A stretch of 64,000 bases of DNA from Diaminobutyricibacter sp049994905 (GTDB taxonomy: Bacteria > Actinomycetota > Actinomycetes > Actinomycetales > Microbacteriaceae): assembly GCF_049994905.1 (NCBI RefSeq), contig NZ_CP188258.1, positions 3,348,001 through 3,412,000 of the forward strand, given 5' to 3'. A program made the translations under genes and the position numbers. The notes under the pieces are model-generated. The model was not told the origin of the DNA and searched no databases. It saw nothing but the letters and a program-made list of their open reading frames with translations. Shown here in pieces: positions 1 to 8,486 of this stretch (within the stretch, counting starts at the first letter, position 1; each line of letters opens with the position of its first letter).

Positions 1-284
1 TCGGCTCACTCAACGTGACCGTCACCCACGGGCTCGCGGTGCTGTCGGGCACCTCGACCATCGCGGGTTCCACACTCACCCTCGATGTCGCGCTGCGCAA
101 CGCCGTCACCATGGTCGGGCTCGATCCGCGGGTCGCCGTCGAAGCGCTCACGCACACGCCCGCGCGCGCTCTGGGGATCGACCACCGATTCGGCCGCCTG
201 CACACCGGATACGCCGCCGATGCCGTGCTCCTCGACCACGAGTGGACCACACGGCGCGTCTGGGCCGACGGCCGCGCCCTCTAG
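1..284 (+). CDS. nagA: N-acetylglucosamine-6-phosphate deacetylase, C-terminal fragment
   Basis: This is the last 94 or so codons of an amidohydrolase whose start lies left of the window; the reading frame is open from base 3. The visible residues read AGSTLTLDVALRNAV, then a TPAR segment with LGI, then a GRLHTGYAADAVLLD tail. That ending is characteristic of NagA, where the metal-dependent barrel closes against the small beta-sandwich. NagA removes the acetyl group from GlcNAc-6-P in the cytoplasm, giving the substrate of NagB. It converges on nagB and the two share a bidirectional terminator. The family call rests on the C-terminus and the neighbours only. Confidence 0.85.
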   Translation, partial: GSLNVTVTHGLAVLSGTSTIAGSTLTLDVALRNAVTMVGLDPRVAVEALTHTPARALGIDHRFGRLHTGYAADAVLLDHEWTTRRVWADGRAL

Positions 285-323
285 CGCTCCGCGCTCGCGC
301 GCTTGCTGTCCGTCGAGCACACG

Positions 324-359
324 AAAAAGCACCCCAAGATCGCGATTTGAGGTGCTTTT
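324..359. terminator. Bidirectional terminator between nagA and nagB
   Basis: Inverted repeat with arms AAAAGCACC and GGTGCTTTT plus inner CAA/TTG pairs, around a short loop. The A-rich left flank and T-rich right flank give a U-tract on both strands, as expected between converging genes. Confidence 0.8.
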
Positions 360-387
360 CCCTGTGCTCGGCACCCGGGAGGGCGAG

Positions 388-1173
388 CTAGATGCCCTGC
401 CAGGAGGGCTTGTTCAGCCAGGCGTAGCGGTAGTAGTCGAGGTTGCGCAGATTGGCGGCCGCGGCGCCGTCGACCAGCACGGTGGCGTGCGGGTGCAGCT
501 GGATGGCCGAACCCGGGTTGCTCGCAGACACCGGGCCTTCGACGGCGCCGGCCACCGCATCCGCCTTGCCCGCGCCGAAGGCGAGCAGGATCAGGTGCCG
601 CGCCCGGAGGATCGTCCCGAGCCCCTGCGTGATGCAGTGCACGGGCACATCGGACTCCGAAGCGAAGAAGCGCGCGTTGTCGCGCCGGGTCTGTTCGGTG
701 AGCGTCTTCACCCGCGTGAGCGACGCGAACGACGACCCCGGCTCGTTGAACCCGAGATGCCCGTCGGTGCCGATCCCCAGGATCTGCACGTCGACACCGC
801 CCGCCGCGACGATCGCGCGCTCGTAGTCGGCGCCTGCGTGCTCGATCCCCTCGAGCGACCCGTTCGGCACGTGGATGCGCTGCGGGTCGAGGCCGAGCGG
901 CTCGACCACTTCGCGCGTGATGACCGAGCGGTAGCTTTCAGGATGCCCGGCAGGCAGCCCGACGTATTCATCGAGTGCGAACCCGCGCACCCGGGACACG
1001 TCGACGCCGTCCGATGCCACCGTCGCTGCGAGCGCGCGGTAGAGCGGGAGCGGAGTCGAGCCGGTCGCGAGGCCGAGAACGGCGTCAGGAGTCGACCGGA
1101 TGAGCTGCACGATGCTGCGCGCAGCGAGTTCGCCTGCCGCATCCTGATCTTCGACGACGACGACTTCAGCCAC
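388..1173 (-). CDS. nagB: Glucosamine-6-phosphate deaminase
   Basis: Encodes 261 residues, the usual NagB length. It converts glucosamine-6-phosphate to fructose-6-phosphate and ammonia, the last step of amino-sugar breakdown. Seen in the sequence: the phosphate-binding segment LGLATGSTPLPLY, the FALDEYVGL segment with the catalytic Asp, and GIGTDGHLGFNEPG with the active-site Asp/His. The GTG start directly abuts the stop codon of the ROK kinase (TGA then GTG), so it should be translated from the same mRNA. It is the last gene of the minus-strand cluster and is followed by a terminator. Confidence 0.95.
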   Translation of the reverse strand: MAEVVVVEDQDAAGELAARSIVQLIRSTPDAVLGLATGSTPLPLYRALAATVASDGVDVSRVRGFALDEYVGLPAGHPESYRSVITREVVEPLGLDPQRIHVPNGSLEGIEHAGADYERAIVAAGGVDVQILGIGTDGHLGFNEPGSSFASLTRVKTLTEQTRRDNARFFASESDVPVHCITQGLGTILRARHLILLAFGAGKADAVAGAVEGPVSASNPGSAIQLHPHATVLVDGAAAANLRNLDYYRYAWLNKPSWQGI

Positions 1174-2070
1174 TCACACCACTCCAACCAGGGCCGCGCC
1201 GACGGCAGCAGCCGGGAAACCTTCCGGGACCAGGCGAACCCGCTCGGGGAGTTCGAGCGACGCCAGGAACGGCGACGACACGCTCCACGACGCGAGAACG
1301 TCGTGCACCTCTGAGAGCAGCCGATCGCCGAGGTGGCTGAGCCCGCCCCCGATGACGACCGACTCGACATCGGAGGTGAGAACCAGCACACGCACCGCGG
1401 ATGCGATGCCCGCAGCAAGCCTAGCCTTGATGGCTTCCGCAGCGGGGTCGCCTTCCGCGGCCGCGGTGAACAGTGCACGAACGGGGAGCGGATCATCGGT
1501 GCGCCACTGGCGCGCGACACCCGAACCCGACGCGACCGTCTCGAGGCAGCCGCGCTGCCCGCAGGCGCACAATGCTCCGTTCGGGTCGATGGGGATGTGC
1601 CCGATCTCGCCGGCGATCCCGCGCGCACCGCGCCACAGCTCGCCGTCGACGACGATGCCCGCGGCGAGGCCGGTGCCCAGGTTCAGGTAGGCCATCGACC
1701 CGCTGAGCCCCATCAGGTGATAGGCACCGAGAGCAGCAGCCTTGACGTCGTTCTCGACACGGACCCCGACCCCGAGACGCCCCGCGAGCTCCCCGCCGAG
1801 TTCCAGGCCGTCGAACCCGAGGTTCACGGCATGCCGCACCCGGCCGGACGAACTGTCGACCAGACCGGGGATGCCGATGCCGATCGAATCGAACCCGCCG
1901 GCGCTCAGGCCGGTCAGCTCGGCAATGCGCGCGACCGCATTCACCGCGGTCTCGACGACGGCGGACGACCCGAACCCGGTGGCGAGCCGGATGCGCTGGG
2001 TCAGCAGGCCGCCGTCATCGATGGCGACCGCATCCGTCTTCGTCCCACCGATGTCGATCCCGAGTCTCAC
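1174..2070 (-). CDS. ROK-family sugar kinase, probable N-acetylglucosamine kinase
   Basis: Encodes 298 residues. The start is the GTG whose bases overlap the TGA of the upstream hydrolase gene (GTGA); a longer open frame upstream is only readthrough of the overlapping gene. The N-terminus has the ATP-binding loop LGIDIGGTKT. The middle has GIAGEIGHIPI with the catalytic-region Glu/His, followed by the ROK zinc motif CACGQRGCLE. With transport, hydrolase and nagB neighbours, phosphorylation of free GlcNAc released by the hydrolase is the most economical role. Glucose or another hexosamine is possible, since ROK kinases are not distinguishable by these motifs. Confidence 0.85.
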   Translation of the reverse strand: MRLGIDIGGTKTDAVAIDDGGLLTQRIRLATGFGSSAVVETAVNAVARIAELTGLSAGGFDSIGIGIPGLVDSSSGRVRHAVNLGFDGLELGGELAGRLGVGVRVENDVKAAALGAYHLMGLSGSMAYLNLGTGLAAGIVVDGELWRGARGIAGEIGHIPIDPNGALCACGQRGCLETVASGSGVARQWRTDDPLPVRALFTAAAEGDPAAEAIKARLAAGIASAVRVLVLTSDVESVVIGGGLSHLGDRLLSEVHDVLASWSVSSPFLASLELPERVRLVPEGFPAAAVGAALVGVV

Positions 2071-3623
2071 GACCCTGATCCGGACAGGTAGGCCATCAGC
2101 GCCCGCCCGACCAGGCGGGATGCACCGAAGGTCGCGATGTCGGCGTAGCGACGGTTGTCGGAGGGCCAGCCCATGTCGACGACGATCACCGCGTCGCGTT
2201 CGGCTCGCAGCCGGTCGATCGCCTCGCGCGCGAAGGCGTGGCGGTGGTTGTCCTTGCCGATCACGAGCACCGGCGACTGGGCTGCGAGCACGAGGTCGGG
2301 GTCGTCGCCTTCGGTGAACACGACGAGCGGGTTCGCTGCGAACGCCCTGGCAACCGGCGCTTCCGGATCGGTGATGATTTCCGCGAACGGCCCCCATGGC
2401 GCGACGCCCACCGCGATATTCGCGATGGTGTCGATGCGCACCACCGAGTACGGCCCGGAGTGGTCCCGCACCCACTGACGGGCTTCGTCCGACACGTCGA
2501 ATGCGGCGATCACGCGGGCGACTTCCAGCTGGGGTTCGTCTTCGGCCGTCACATAGTCGGGAATCGCGACCTCCGCACGGTCGGCCGCCAGCTGCGCTGC
2601 CAGGTCGAGCACACGTCCGGATGCTTCGCTCACCCGGGCAGGATCGAGCCGGCGTGCGCCGATCGCGTCGAGGATGCGCGCTTCGATCTCCGCGAGTTGC
2701 TCATCCGTGTTCTCGGTTCCGATGCACAGCAGGTCGCAGCCTGCGGCGAGGGCGAGGACTGCGGCTTCGGGAATCCCGACATCGCCACTGGCGCCCTTCA
2801 TGTCGAGTGCGTCGCTCACGATCACCCCGTCGAACCCGAGTTCCTCGCGCAGCAGTCCCTGGAGCACCCGCGCGCTCAGCGTTGCGGGGTTCTCGGGGTC
2901 GATCTGCGGCAGCAGGATGTGCGAGGTCATGATCGTGCGTGCCCCGGCCCCGATGACCGCCGTGAACGGTTTCAGCTCGCGCTCGCGCAACTCGTCGAGG
3001 GTCAGGTCGACCACCGGCAGCGCCAGGTGCGAGTCCTGTGCCGTGTCGCCGTGCCCAGGAAAATGCTTGGCGCTGACCGCGATGCCTGCCGACTGCAGGC
3101 CGCGTGTCCACGCAGCGCTGTGCTCGGCGACGACCTCGGGGGTCGACCCGAAGCTGCGCACCCCGATGACCGGGTTGTCCGCGTTGGAGTTGATGTCGAC
3201 ATCCGGTGCGAAGTTCAGGTTGCAGCCGGCGAGGCGCAACTCCCAGCCAACGAGGCGGCCGACGAATTCGGTGTACGACAGGTCGGCCAGCCGGCCGAGC
3301 ACGGCATTGCCCGGGTAGGGTGACCCCGTGTCGTAGTACAGGCGGGTGACGTCGCCGCCCTCCTCGTCGATCGCGACGATCGCGTTCGGGTTGGCCTCGT
3401 AGATGGAGCCGGTCAGCGCACGCAGCTGGGCCCGGGAGACGATGTTCGGCCCGAAGATGCACACCCCGCCCAGGCCGTCCCGGAGGCGTTCCGCCAGCCA
3501 CTCGGGCAACGTCGTCCCGACGAATCCCGGCAGGAGCGTCGCCGCGACCTGGCGGCGCACACGGTCTTCTCCTTCGGGTGAGTCTGGGGTCTGGATGAGT
3601 TCGGCGACGGATGGACCGGTCAC
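2067..3623 (-). CDS. nagZ: GH3 beta-N-acetylhexosaminidase (NagZ-like)
   Basis: Encodes 518 residues with a GTG start overlapping the stop of the upstream permease gene (GTGA). A GH3 TIM-barrel fills roughly residues 20-340. It contains KHFPGHGDT followed by DSH, the Asp-His pair used as unusual acid/base in NagZ-type enzymes, and the nucleophile segment VIVSDALDMKG. About 170 further residues follow, so it is a two-domain rather than a minimal NagZ. There is no signal peptide, so it should act in the cytoplasm on imported GlcNAc oligosaccharides such as chitobiose, or on muropeptide-derived sugars. Substrate choice between these cannot be read from sequence. Confidence 0.85.
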   Translation of the reverse strand: MTGPSVAELIQTPDSPEGEDRVRRQVAATLLPGFVGTTLPEWLAERLRDGLGGVCIFGPNIVSRAQLRALTGSIYEANPNAIVAIDEEGGDVTRLYYDTGSPYPGNAVLGRLADLSYTEFVGRLVGWELRLAGCNLNFAPDVDINSNADNPVIGVRSFGSTPEVVAEHSAAWTRGLQSAGIAVSAKHFPGHGDTAQDSHLALPVVDLTLDELRERELKPFTAVIGAGARTIMTSHILLPQIDPENPATLSARVLQGLLREELGFDGVIVSDALDMKGASGDVGIPEAAVLALAAGCDLLCIGTENTDEQLAEIEARILDAIGARRLDPARVSEASGRVLDLAAQLAADRAEVAIPDYVTAEDEPQLEVARVIAAFDVSDEARQWVRDHSGPYSVVRIDTIANIAVGVAPWGPFAEIITDPEAPVARAFAANPLVVFTEGDDPDLVLAAQSPVLVIGKDNHRHAFAREAIDRLRAERDAVIVVDMGWPSDNRRYADIATFGASRLVGRALMAYLSGSGS

Positions 3624-4543
3624 CCCTTCACCGCCCCGCTGACGAGTCCGCTGGTCATGCGGCCCTGCACGAACAGGAAGAAGATGATGACCGGCACAGC
3701 GACGAGAGTCGACGCAGCCATGACCTGGCCCCAGTCGATCGCATGGCTGGAGCTCTGTTGGATGAACCCGCGCAACCAGAGCGGGAGGGTCTGACTGGCG
3801 TTGTCGGGCAGGATCACGAGCGCCACCGTGAACTCGTTCCAGGCCTGGAGGAAGGCGTAGACCCCCGAGGCGACCAGTCCCGGCGCGAGCAGCGGGAACG
3901 TGATCCGCAGGAACGCCTGCGTACGGCTCAGTCCGTCGACCATCGCCGCCTCTTCGAGGTCGGCCGGGATGCCCGCGACGAATCCGCGCAGCATCCAGAT
4001 CGTGAACGGCACGACGGCCGCGATGTAGAGGATGCTCACACCGACGATGGTGTTCAGGAGGTTCAGGCTGCTCATCATCTTGTACTGGGCGATGAAGAGA
4101 CCTTCGGCCGGGAGCATCTGGATGAGGAGCACGGCGAGCACGAACGACGTGCGCCCGCGGAATTTGAACCGGCTGATCGCGAGCGCCGCAAGGAAAGCGA
4201 AGATCAGGCAGAACACGACTGTGAGCAGCGCGATCGCCAGGCTCATGCCGAGCGCCGGGACGAACGTACCGCCCGAGAACACGGCGGTGAAGTTGTCGAG
4301 GCTGCCGCCGAACGGGAGGAACTGGGGTGTCGTGTTCTGCAGCACGACGTTGGACAGGAGTGACGAGTTCACCATCCAGTAGACCGGGAACAGCCAGATC
4401 AGCGAGATCACGACACCGAGGATGCCGAGCAGTACGCGCGACGGCTTGAACCTGCGCGAGCCGCTGCGCACTTTGCGCGCGATGCTGTGCTGGCTACCAG
4501 CTTCCAGGGTCTCGGGCTTCGCCTCGACCGTCGCTGATGTCAT
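3620..4543 (-). CDS. Carbohydrate ABC transporter permease, MalG type
   Basis: Encodes 307 residues. It is the second inner-membrane subunit of a CUT1-type sugar importer. About six hydrophobic segments are seen, with the cytoplasmic EAA loop near residue 195 (EEAAMVDGLSRTQAFL) that docks to the ATPase. The ATG start is preceded by AAGGAGGACCAGTC and overlaps the stop of the MalF-type permease (ATGA). No ATPase gene is encoded here, so the importer probably uses a shared MsiK-like ATPase elsewhere, as is common for actinobacterial CUT1 systems. Confidence 0.93.
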   Translation of the reverse strand: MTSATVEAKPETLEAGSQHSIARKVRSGSRRFKPSRVLLGILGVVISLIWLFPVYWMVNSSLLSNVVLQNTTPQFLPFGGSLDNFTAVFSGGTFVPALGMSLAIALLTVVFCLIFAFLAALAISRFKFRGRTSFVLAVLLIQMLPAEGLFIAQYKMMSSLNLLNTIVGVSILYIAAVVPFTIWMLRGFVAGIPADLEEAAMVDGLSRTQAFLRITFPLLAPGLVASGVYAFLQAWNEFTVALVILPDNASQTLPLWLRGFIQQSSSHAIDWGQVMAASTLVAVPVIIFFLFVQGRMTSGLVSGAVKG

Positions 4544-5484
4544 GACTGGTCCTCCTTGAGCATGTTGCGCACGTAGAACCAGCTGAGAGCGATGGTGAGT
4601 GCGAGCACGAAGACCGAGACGGCGCTCGCCATCGCGAAGTCACTCGAACCGACGCCGAGCTGGTAGATGTACGTTCCGAGCAGGTTGGTCTCGCTGGCGA
4701 TCGAGCCCTTGTCCTGCAGAAGTTTGATCTGGGTGAACACCCGGAGGTCCCAGATGATCTGGAGAAGCATCACGATGCCGAGCACCGGCCGGATCATGGG
4801 GAGGATGATGTAGCGCACTCGCTGGAACCCGCGTGCGCCGTCCATCTGGGCGGCCTCGAGCACCTCGCCGGACACCTGCGTCAGTCCGGCGAAGACAGAG
4901 AATGCGACGAACGGCACGCTCATCCACACGATGATGACCATCGCGACGAAGAAGAAGGAGAGCGGGTCCTGGAGCCAGTTGTGGTTCGTGAAGTCGAACC
5001 CGGCGGCAGTCAGGAGCCAGTTGATGACTCCGCGACGCCAGTCGAACAGCCAGTTCCAGACCGTCATCGCTGCGACCACGGGCATCGCCCAGGCGAGCAG
5101 GAGACTGATCTGGATGATGATGCGCACGACCTTGTTGACTGCGTTCATCAGGAGGGCGAGGAGCACACCGATCACGACGGTGACGGATGCGGTGACGAGG
5201 CAGAAGGCGATCGAGCGGGCGACCACGGTCCACGTGTACGGGTCCGAGAACAGTGTGATGTAGTTCTTGAACCAGACGAAGGGGGCGGGCTGGCCGAACT
5301 GCTGGGCAAGGCCGAAGCTTTGAGTCGAGGTGACGAGCTGCCACACGAGCGGGTAGCCGAGGGCCAGCACGAGGATCGCGACGGAGGGGATGAGCAGCCA
5401 GTATGCGGTGAGGCTGCGCTTGCGGCGCGGCGGCCTCGCCTGGGGCCGTACGACCTTGTCGGCCACGGTGTTCTGCGTTGTCAC
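4540..5484 (-). CDS. Carbohydrate ABC transporter permease, MalF type
   Basis: Encodes 314 residues when started at the GTG at 5484, which has a strong GGAAGGAGG ribosome site 7 bases upstream. The frame continues open upstream but without a comparable site. The first hydrophobic helix follows a basic N-terminus (RPPRRKRSLTAYWLLIPSV), and the EAA loop reads LEAAQMDGARGFQRVRYI. It pairs with the MalG-type permease. A strong stem-loop separates it from the binding-protein gene upstream in the transcript. Confidence 0.92.
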   Translation of the reverse strand: MTTQNTVADKVVRPQARPPRRKRSLTAYWLLIPSVAILVLALGYPLVWQLVTSTQSFGLAQQFGQPAPFVWFKNYITLFSDPYTWTVVARSIAFCLVTASVTVVIGVLLALLMNAVNKVVRIIIQISLLLAWAMPVVAAMTVWNWLFDWRRGVINWLLTAAGFDFTNHNWLQDPLSFFFVAMVIIVWMSVPFVAFSVFAGLTQVSGEVLEAAQMDGARGFQRVRYIILPMIRPVLGIVMLLQIIWDLRVFTQIKLLQDKGSIASETNLLGTYIYQLGVGSSDFAMASAVSVFVLALTIALSWFYVRNMLKEDQS

Positions 5485-5520
5485 GTCTGTCCTCCTTCCG
5501 GGGTGTTTCTGGTGGAGCAG

Positions 5521-5555
5521 GGTTGGGGAGCGCGGCATGCCCGCGCTCCCCAACC
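5521..5555 (-). promoter_or_regulatory. Intercistronic stem-loop between binding protein and permeases
   Basis: Perfect 15-bp inverted repeat, GGTTGGGGAGCGCGG against CCGCGCTCCCCAACC, with a 5-base loop. It lies 25 bases after the binding-protein stop and upstream of the permease ribosome site. It has no U-tract, so it looks more like an mRNA 3' stabiliser or partial terminator than a full terminator. This is the classic arrangement giving more binding protein than permease. Confidence 0.75.
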
Positions 5556-5580
5556 TACTGAGGGGCTTGATGCGGAACGA

Positions 5581-6921
5581 CTACTTCTTGTTCAGCATCG
5601 GGGTGATCTTCGCGTCGTACTCCTGGGCCAGGGCCTTCAGGTCGGACGCGTCGCGGATCTTCGAGAAGAACTCCTCCATCACGTTCGAGGCCTCGACCGC
5701 TGCCCAGCCGGGAGCGGCGGGGGTCAGCTTGGAGTTCGACGATGATGCGATGAGGGCCTTGGCGAACTGGTCCGTGCCGAGCGAGTCGACGTACTTGCTG
5801 TTCGCCGGGCCGAGGCCGTTCTTGCCGAGCATCTCCTGGTAGGACTGGGAGAAGATGATCTTGAGAAGCGTCTTGGCGAGGCCGGGGTTCTTGCTCTTGG
5901 CCGAGATACCGATGTTGGACCCACCGGCGAAGACCGGAGCGGGCTTGCCGTCGTTGCCCGGGAGCACGAAGGTTCCGAAGGTGTTGTCGTTCCACGTGCG
6001 AACGGTCTTGCCGTCCTTCGTGGATGCGTCACCGATGGACCAGTGCGCCCAGCCCGGAGCCATGATGGTGGCAGCCGAGAGCGAGGTGGGCGTGGTGCTG
6101 TTGTCAGCGTTGGTGCTCACGTCGCTGTCGTTCAGGTAGACGTACTGGTTGCTGTCCTTGGCGTCGTTGGGAGCCTTGGATGCGTTCTTGTACAGGTCCT
6201 GCAGCTGCTGGAGACCCTTGAGCGACTTGTCCGACTCGAGCGTGGCGGTCCACTTGCCGCCCTTTTCGGTCGCGATGTCTCCACCGTTGGCGAAGATCCA
6301 CGAGATGCCGTCGCGCCAGTCCTGGCCACCGAGGTAGAAGCCCGAGAAGTCCTTGATGGCCTTCGGGTTCTTCGACGCGATGGTGGCGACGTCCGTGTTG
6401 AACTCGTCGAGCGTGGTCGGCACGGTGACGCCCGCGGCGGACCAGATGTCCTTGCGGTAGAACATGTAACGCGAACCGAAGTAGTACGGCAACGTGTAAT
6501 TCTTGCCGCCGACCTTGCCTGCGTCGACGAACGACTGCAGCAGGTCGGAGCCTCCCAGCTCCTTGTACATGTCGGAGATGTCGAGGAACGCACCGACGTT
6601 GGTGAACGTCGGGGACTGCGTGTTGCCCATCTCGGTGACGTCAGGAGTGTTGTTCGCGTCAGGCAGCGCCGTCGTCAGCTTGGTGACGATGTCGCTCCAG
6701 TCCTGCTGCTGGATATTGAGGGTGGCGCCGGTCTCCTTCTTGAACTCATCCTTCAGGTAGGTGCGAAGGGGGTCAGGGGTGTCCGCGCCGACGAGCCACA
6801 GGGTGACGGTCTTACCTTTTCCGTCCGTGCTCGGTGCGCCTCCGGGAGCGGCGGAGCATCCTGCGAGCACGAGAGCGGAAGCTGTTGCCACAGCGGCGAG
6901 GCCAACGAGCTTTCTCTTCAT
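5581..6921 (-). CDS. Extracellular sugar-binding lipoprotein of the ABC importer
   Basis: Encodes 446 residues. The N-terminus is a lipoprotein signal, MKRKLVGLAAVATASALVLAGC, cleaved before Cys22 for anchoring on the outer membrane face. The mature part is an SBP_bac_1-type two-lobed binding protein (early TVTLWLVG strand, later LPYYFGSRYMFYRKDIW). In this cluster it should capture GlcNAc or GlcNAc oligosaccharides for the two permeases. The ATG start has AAAGGA upstream. A 96-base gap separates it from the regulator gene, so it may be co-transcribed or have its own promoter; I see no convincing -35/-10 there. Confidence 0.92.
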   Translation of the reverse strand: MKRKLVGLAAVATASALVLAGCSAAPGGAPSTDGKGKTVTLWLVGADTPDPLRTYLKDEFKKETGATLNIQQQDWSDIVTKLTTALPDANNTPDVTEMGNTQSPTFTNVGAFLDISDMYKELGGSDLLQSFVDAGKVGGKNYTLPYYFGSRYMFYRKDIWSAAGVTVPTTLDEFNTDVATIASKNPKAIKDFSGFYLGGQDWRDGISWIFANGGDIATEKGGKWTATLESDKSLKGLQQLQDLYKNASKAPNDAKDSNQYVYLNDSDVSTNADNSTTPTSLSAATIMAPGWAHWSIGDASTKDGKTVRTWNDNTFGTFVLPGNDGKPAPVFAGGSNIGISAKSKNPGLAKTLLKIIFSQSYQEMLGKNGLGPANSKYVDSLGTDQFAKALIASSSNSKLTPAAPGWAAVEASNVMEEFFSKIRDASDLKALAQEYDAKITPMLNKK

Positions 6922-7017
6922 TGCTTTTCCTTTCTTGGGTGGTCGGTGTGTGCGTTTGCCACACCGGTGGTGCGAGGGGTCGGTCCTGGCTGTTTCTGTG
7001 TTCTGGGCGTTGCTGTG

Positions 7018-8211
7018 TTACGAGACCCCGAGTTGTCCTGAGAGGACGAGAACGGCCGCGCCGCGCAGGACGATGTCCTGCCCCTGCGTGGTCATCCGCA
7101 GCGTGAGATTGCCGTGGAATTCGGCCATCGTCCGGTTGCGGAGCGTTTCGATGGTCGCCTGGGCCAGCGGTCCATCAAGCAGTTCGGTCGGTCCGCTCAA
7201 CACGATCTCAGAGAGATTGAGCGCACCGACAACGGGGGCGAGAGCGATTCCGAGGCGCTGCCCCGCCTCTCGCAGGATCGGTCCGGACGTGCCGCCTGCG
7301 GCTTCGGCTTCCTGGATGCGCTGCTCGAGCAGCGGCACGGCCAGCCAGTGCTCGAGCACCTGGTCGCGGTTGTAGGTGACTTCGAGCCCGAGGTCGGTGC
7401 CGACCATGACCTGGCCGATCTCACCGGCCGCGAAGCGACTTCCGTAGACGAGTGCCCCGGCGACGAGCAGCCCCGCACCGACACCGTGCCCGATCGTCAC
7501 GAGCATCATGTCACCGGCCGCATCGCCGTACCCGTGCTCGGCGAGGACGGCCACGTTCGCGTCGTTGGCCACGACCACCGCAAGCCCGGTGCGAGCCTGG
7601 AGGATGTCCTGCAGGTGTTCGTCGACCCAGCCGAGGTTGGCCGCGGTCAGTACCGTCCCGGACAGGTCCACGACACCGGGCGACCCGACTCCGATGCCGA
7701 GGATGGGCGCGGTCGCCAGTCCGACGAGCTGTTCAGTGAGAGACACGACTTTCGCCGTCGCTTCCGCGCCTGTGCTGGAGGCCAGCGGGATCTCCGCGCG
7801 TTCGAGGATCTGTCCGTCGAGGTCGAGCACGGCGCCGCGGAAAGTCGTGTGCTCGCTGAGGTCGATGCCGATGATCTGGTACGCGGTGCGGTTGATGTCG
7901 AGCAGCACCGCCGGTTTTCCGGGGCGGGCGGATTCGCGCTGGCCGAGTTCGACGACGAGTCCTTCGGTCAGGAGTTCCGCAACGAGGTCGGATATCGTGA
8001 CTCGCGTGAGCCCCGTCTCCCGGGCGATGTCGGCCCGGCTGCGCTCACCCGAGCGGTACAGGGTCTGCAGCACCAGGGAGCGGTTGTGGCTCCGTGCGTG
8101 CTCGGGAAGGACTTTCGCTTTCGGACGCAGCGCCCGGCCCGGCGCCATGCCGGTTGCCAGTTGCGCGTGTGAGGTTTCCAGTGTGGAAAACCCTCGCTCC
8201 GATGCGGTCAT
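7018..8211 (-). CDS. ROK-family transcriptional repressor (NagC/XylR type)
   Basis: Encodes 397 residues. A winged helix occupies about residues 40-105 (SRADIARETGLTRVTISDLV as recognition region, then PGKPAVLLDIN). A ROK sugar-sensing domain follows, beginning IIGIDLSEHT. It should bind an amino-sugar or its phosphate and release DNA. It heads the minus-strand catabolic cluster. A palindrome starts two bases upstream of its ATG, so autoregulation is likely. The ROK zinc cluster is not evident (the usual CxCGxxGCxE is absent), which is common among ROK regulators. Confidence 0.9.
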   Translation of the reverse strand: MTASERGFSTLETSHAQLATGMAPGRALRPKAKVLPEHARSHNRSLVLQTLYRSGERSRADIARETGLTRVTISDLVAELLTEGLVVELGQRESARPGKPAVLLDINRTAYQIIGIDLSEHTTFRGAVLDLDGQILERAEIPLASSTGAEATAKVVSLTEQLVGLATAPILGIGVGSPGVVDLSGTVLTAANLGWVDEHLQDILQARTGLAVVVANDANVAVLAEHGYGDAAGDMMLVTIGHGVGAGLLVAGALVYGSRFAAGEIGQVMVGTDLGLEVTYNRDQVLEHWLAVPLLEQRIQEAEAAGGTSGPILREAGQRLGIALAPVVGALNLSEIVLSGPTELLDGPLAQATIETLRNRTMAEFHGNLTLRMTTQGQDIVLRGAAVLVLSGQLGVS

Positions 8212-8212
8212 G

Positions 8213-8237
8213 TTTGTTAGTAAAGCTTACGAACAAA
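8213..8237. promoter_or_regulatory. Putative ROK-repressor operator
   Basis: 25-base near-palindrome with arms TTTGTTAGTAA and TTACGAACAAA around a 3-base centre; 10 of 12 arm positions pair. It ends two bases before the repressor start codon. Form and AT-rich character resemble Gram-positive XylR/NagC-type operators. Binding itself is inferred. Confidence 0.7.
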
Positions 8238-8348
8238 ATATTCGCAAGCTGCGACGCGCGATTGTGCAGGTATTTACCAATCCGTAACAATCGGCCCGCG
8301 GCATACCGTTCGCGCCTGCGCCAGGCCAGCGGCTGAGCATCCGTCACA

Positions 8349-8396
8349 TGGCAGTAGATGTCGCTCCGCCGCGACCCCGAACGACATCTACTGCCA
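8349..8396. repeat. 15-bp perfect inverted repeat in the icd/repressor intergenic region
   Basis: Arms TGGCAGTAGATGTCG and CGACATCTACTGCCA separated by 18 bases. It is distinct from the icd terminator 35 bases away and carries no U-tract. It could be an intergenic palindromic repeat or a second stem-loop; only one copy was noticed in this window. Confidence 0.6.
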
Positions 8397-8430
8397 AGTC
8401 GCCTCGGCGGAACACAGCCGGCCCACACAG

Positions 8431-8469
8431 ACGAACGAGCGCACGGACCGTGTCCATGCGCTCGTTCGT
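8431..8469 (-). terminator. Stem-loop terminator downstream of icd
   Basis: Perfect 13-bp inverted repeat, ACGAACGAGCGCA and TGCGCTCGTTCGT, with a 13-base loop, 17 bases beyond the icd stop codon. No clear U-tract follows, as in many actinobacterial terminators. Confidence 0.7.
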
Positions 8470-8486
8470 GACTGCCGGCCCAGGGA

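Noticed and set aside
2071..2475. N-terminal extension of the ROK kinase
   Set aside because: This part of the open frame overlaps the GH3 gene and is Arg-rich noise; the kinase starts at the GTGA overlap.
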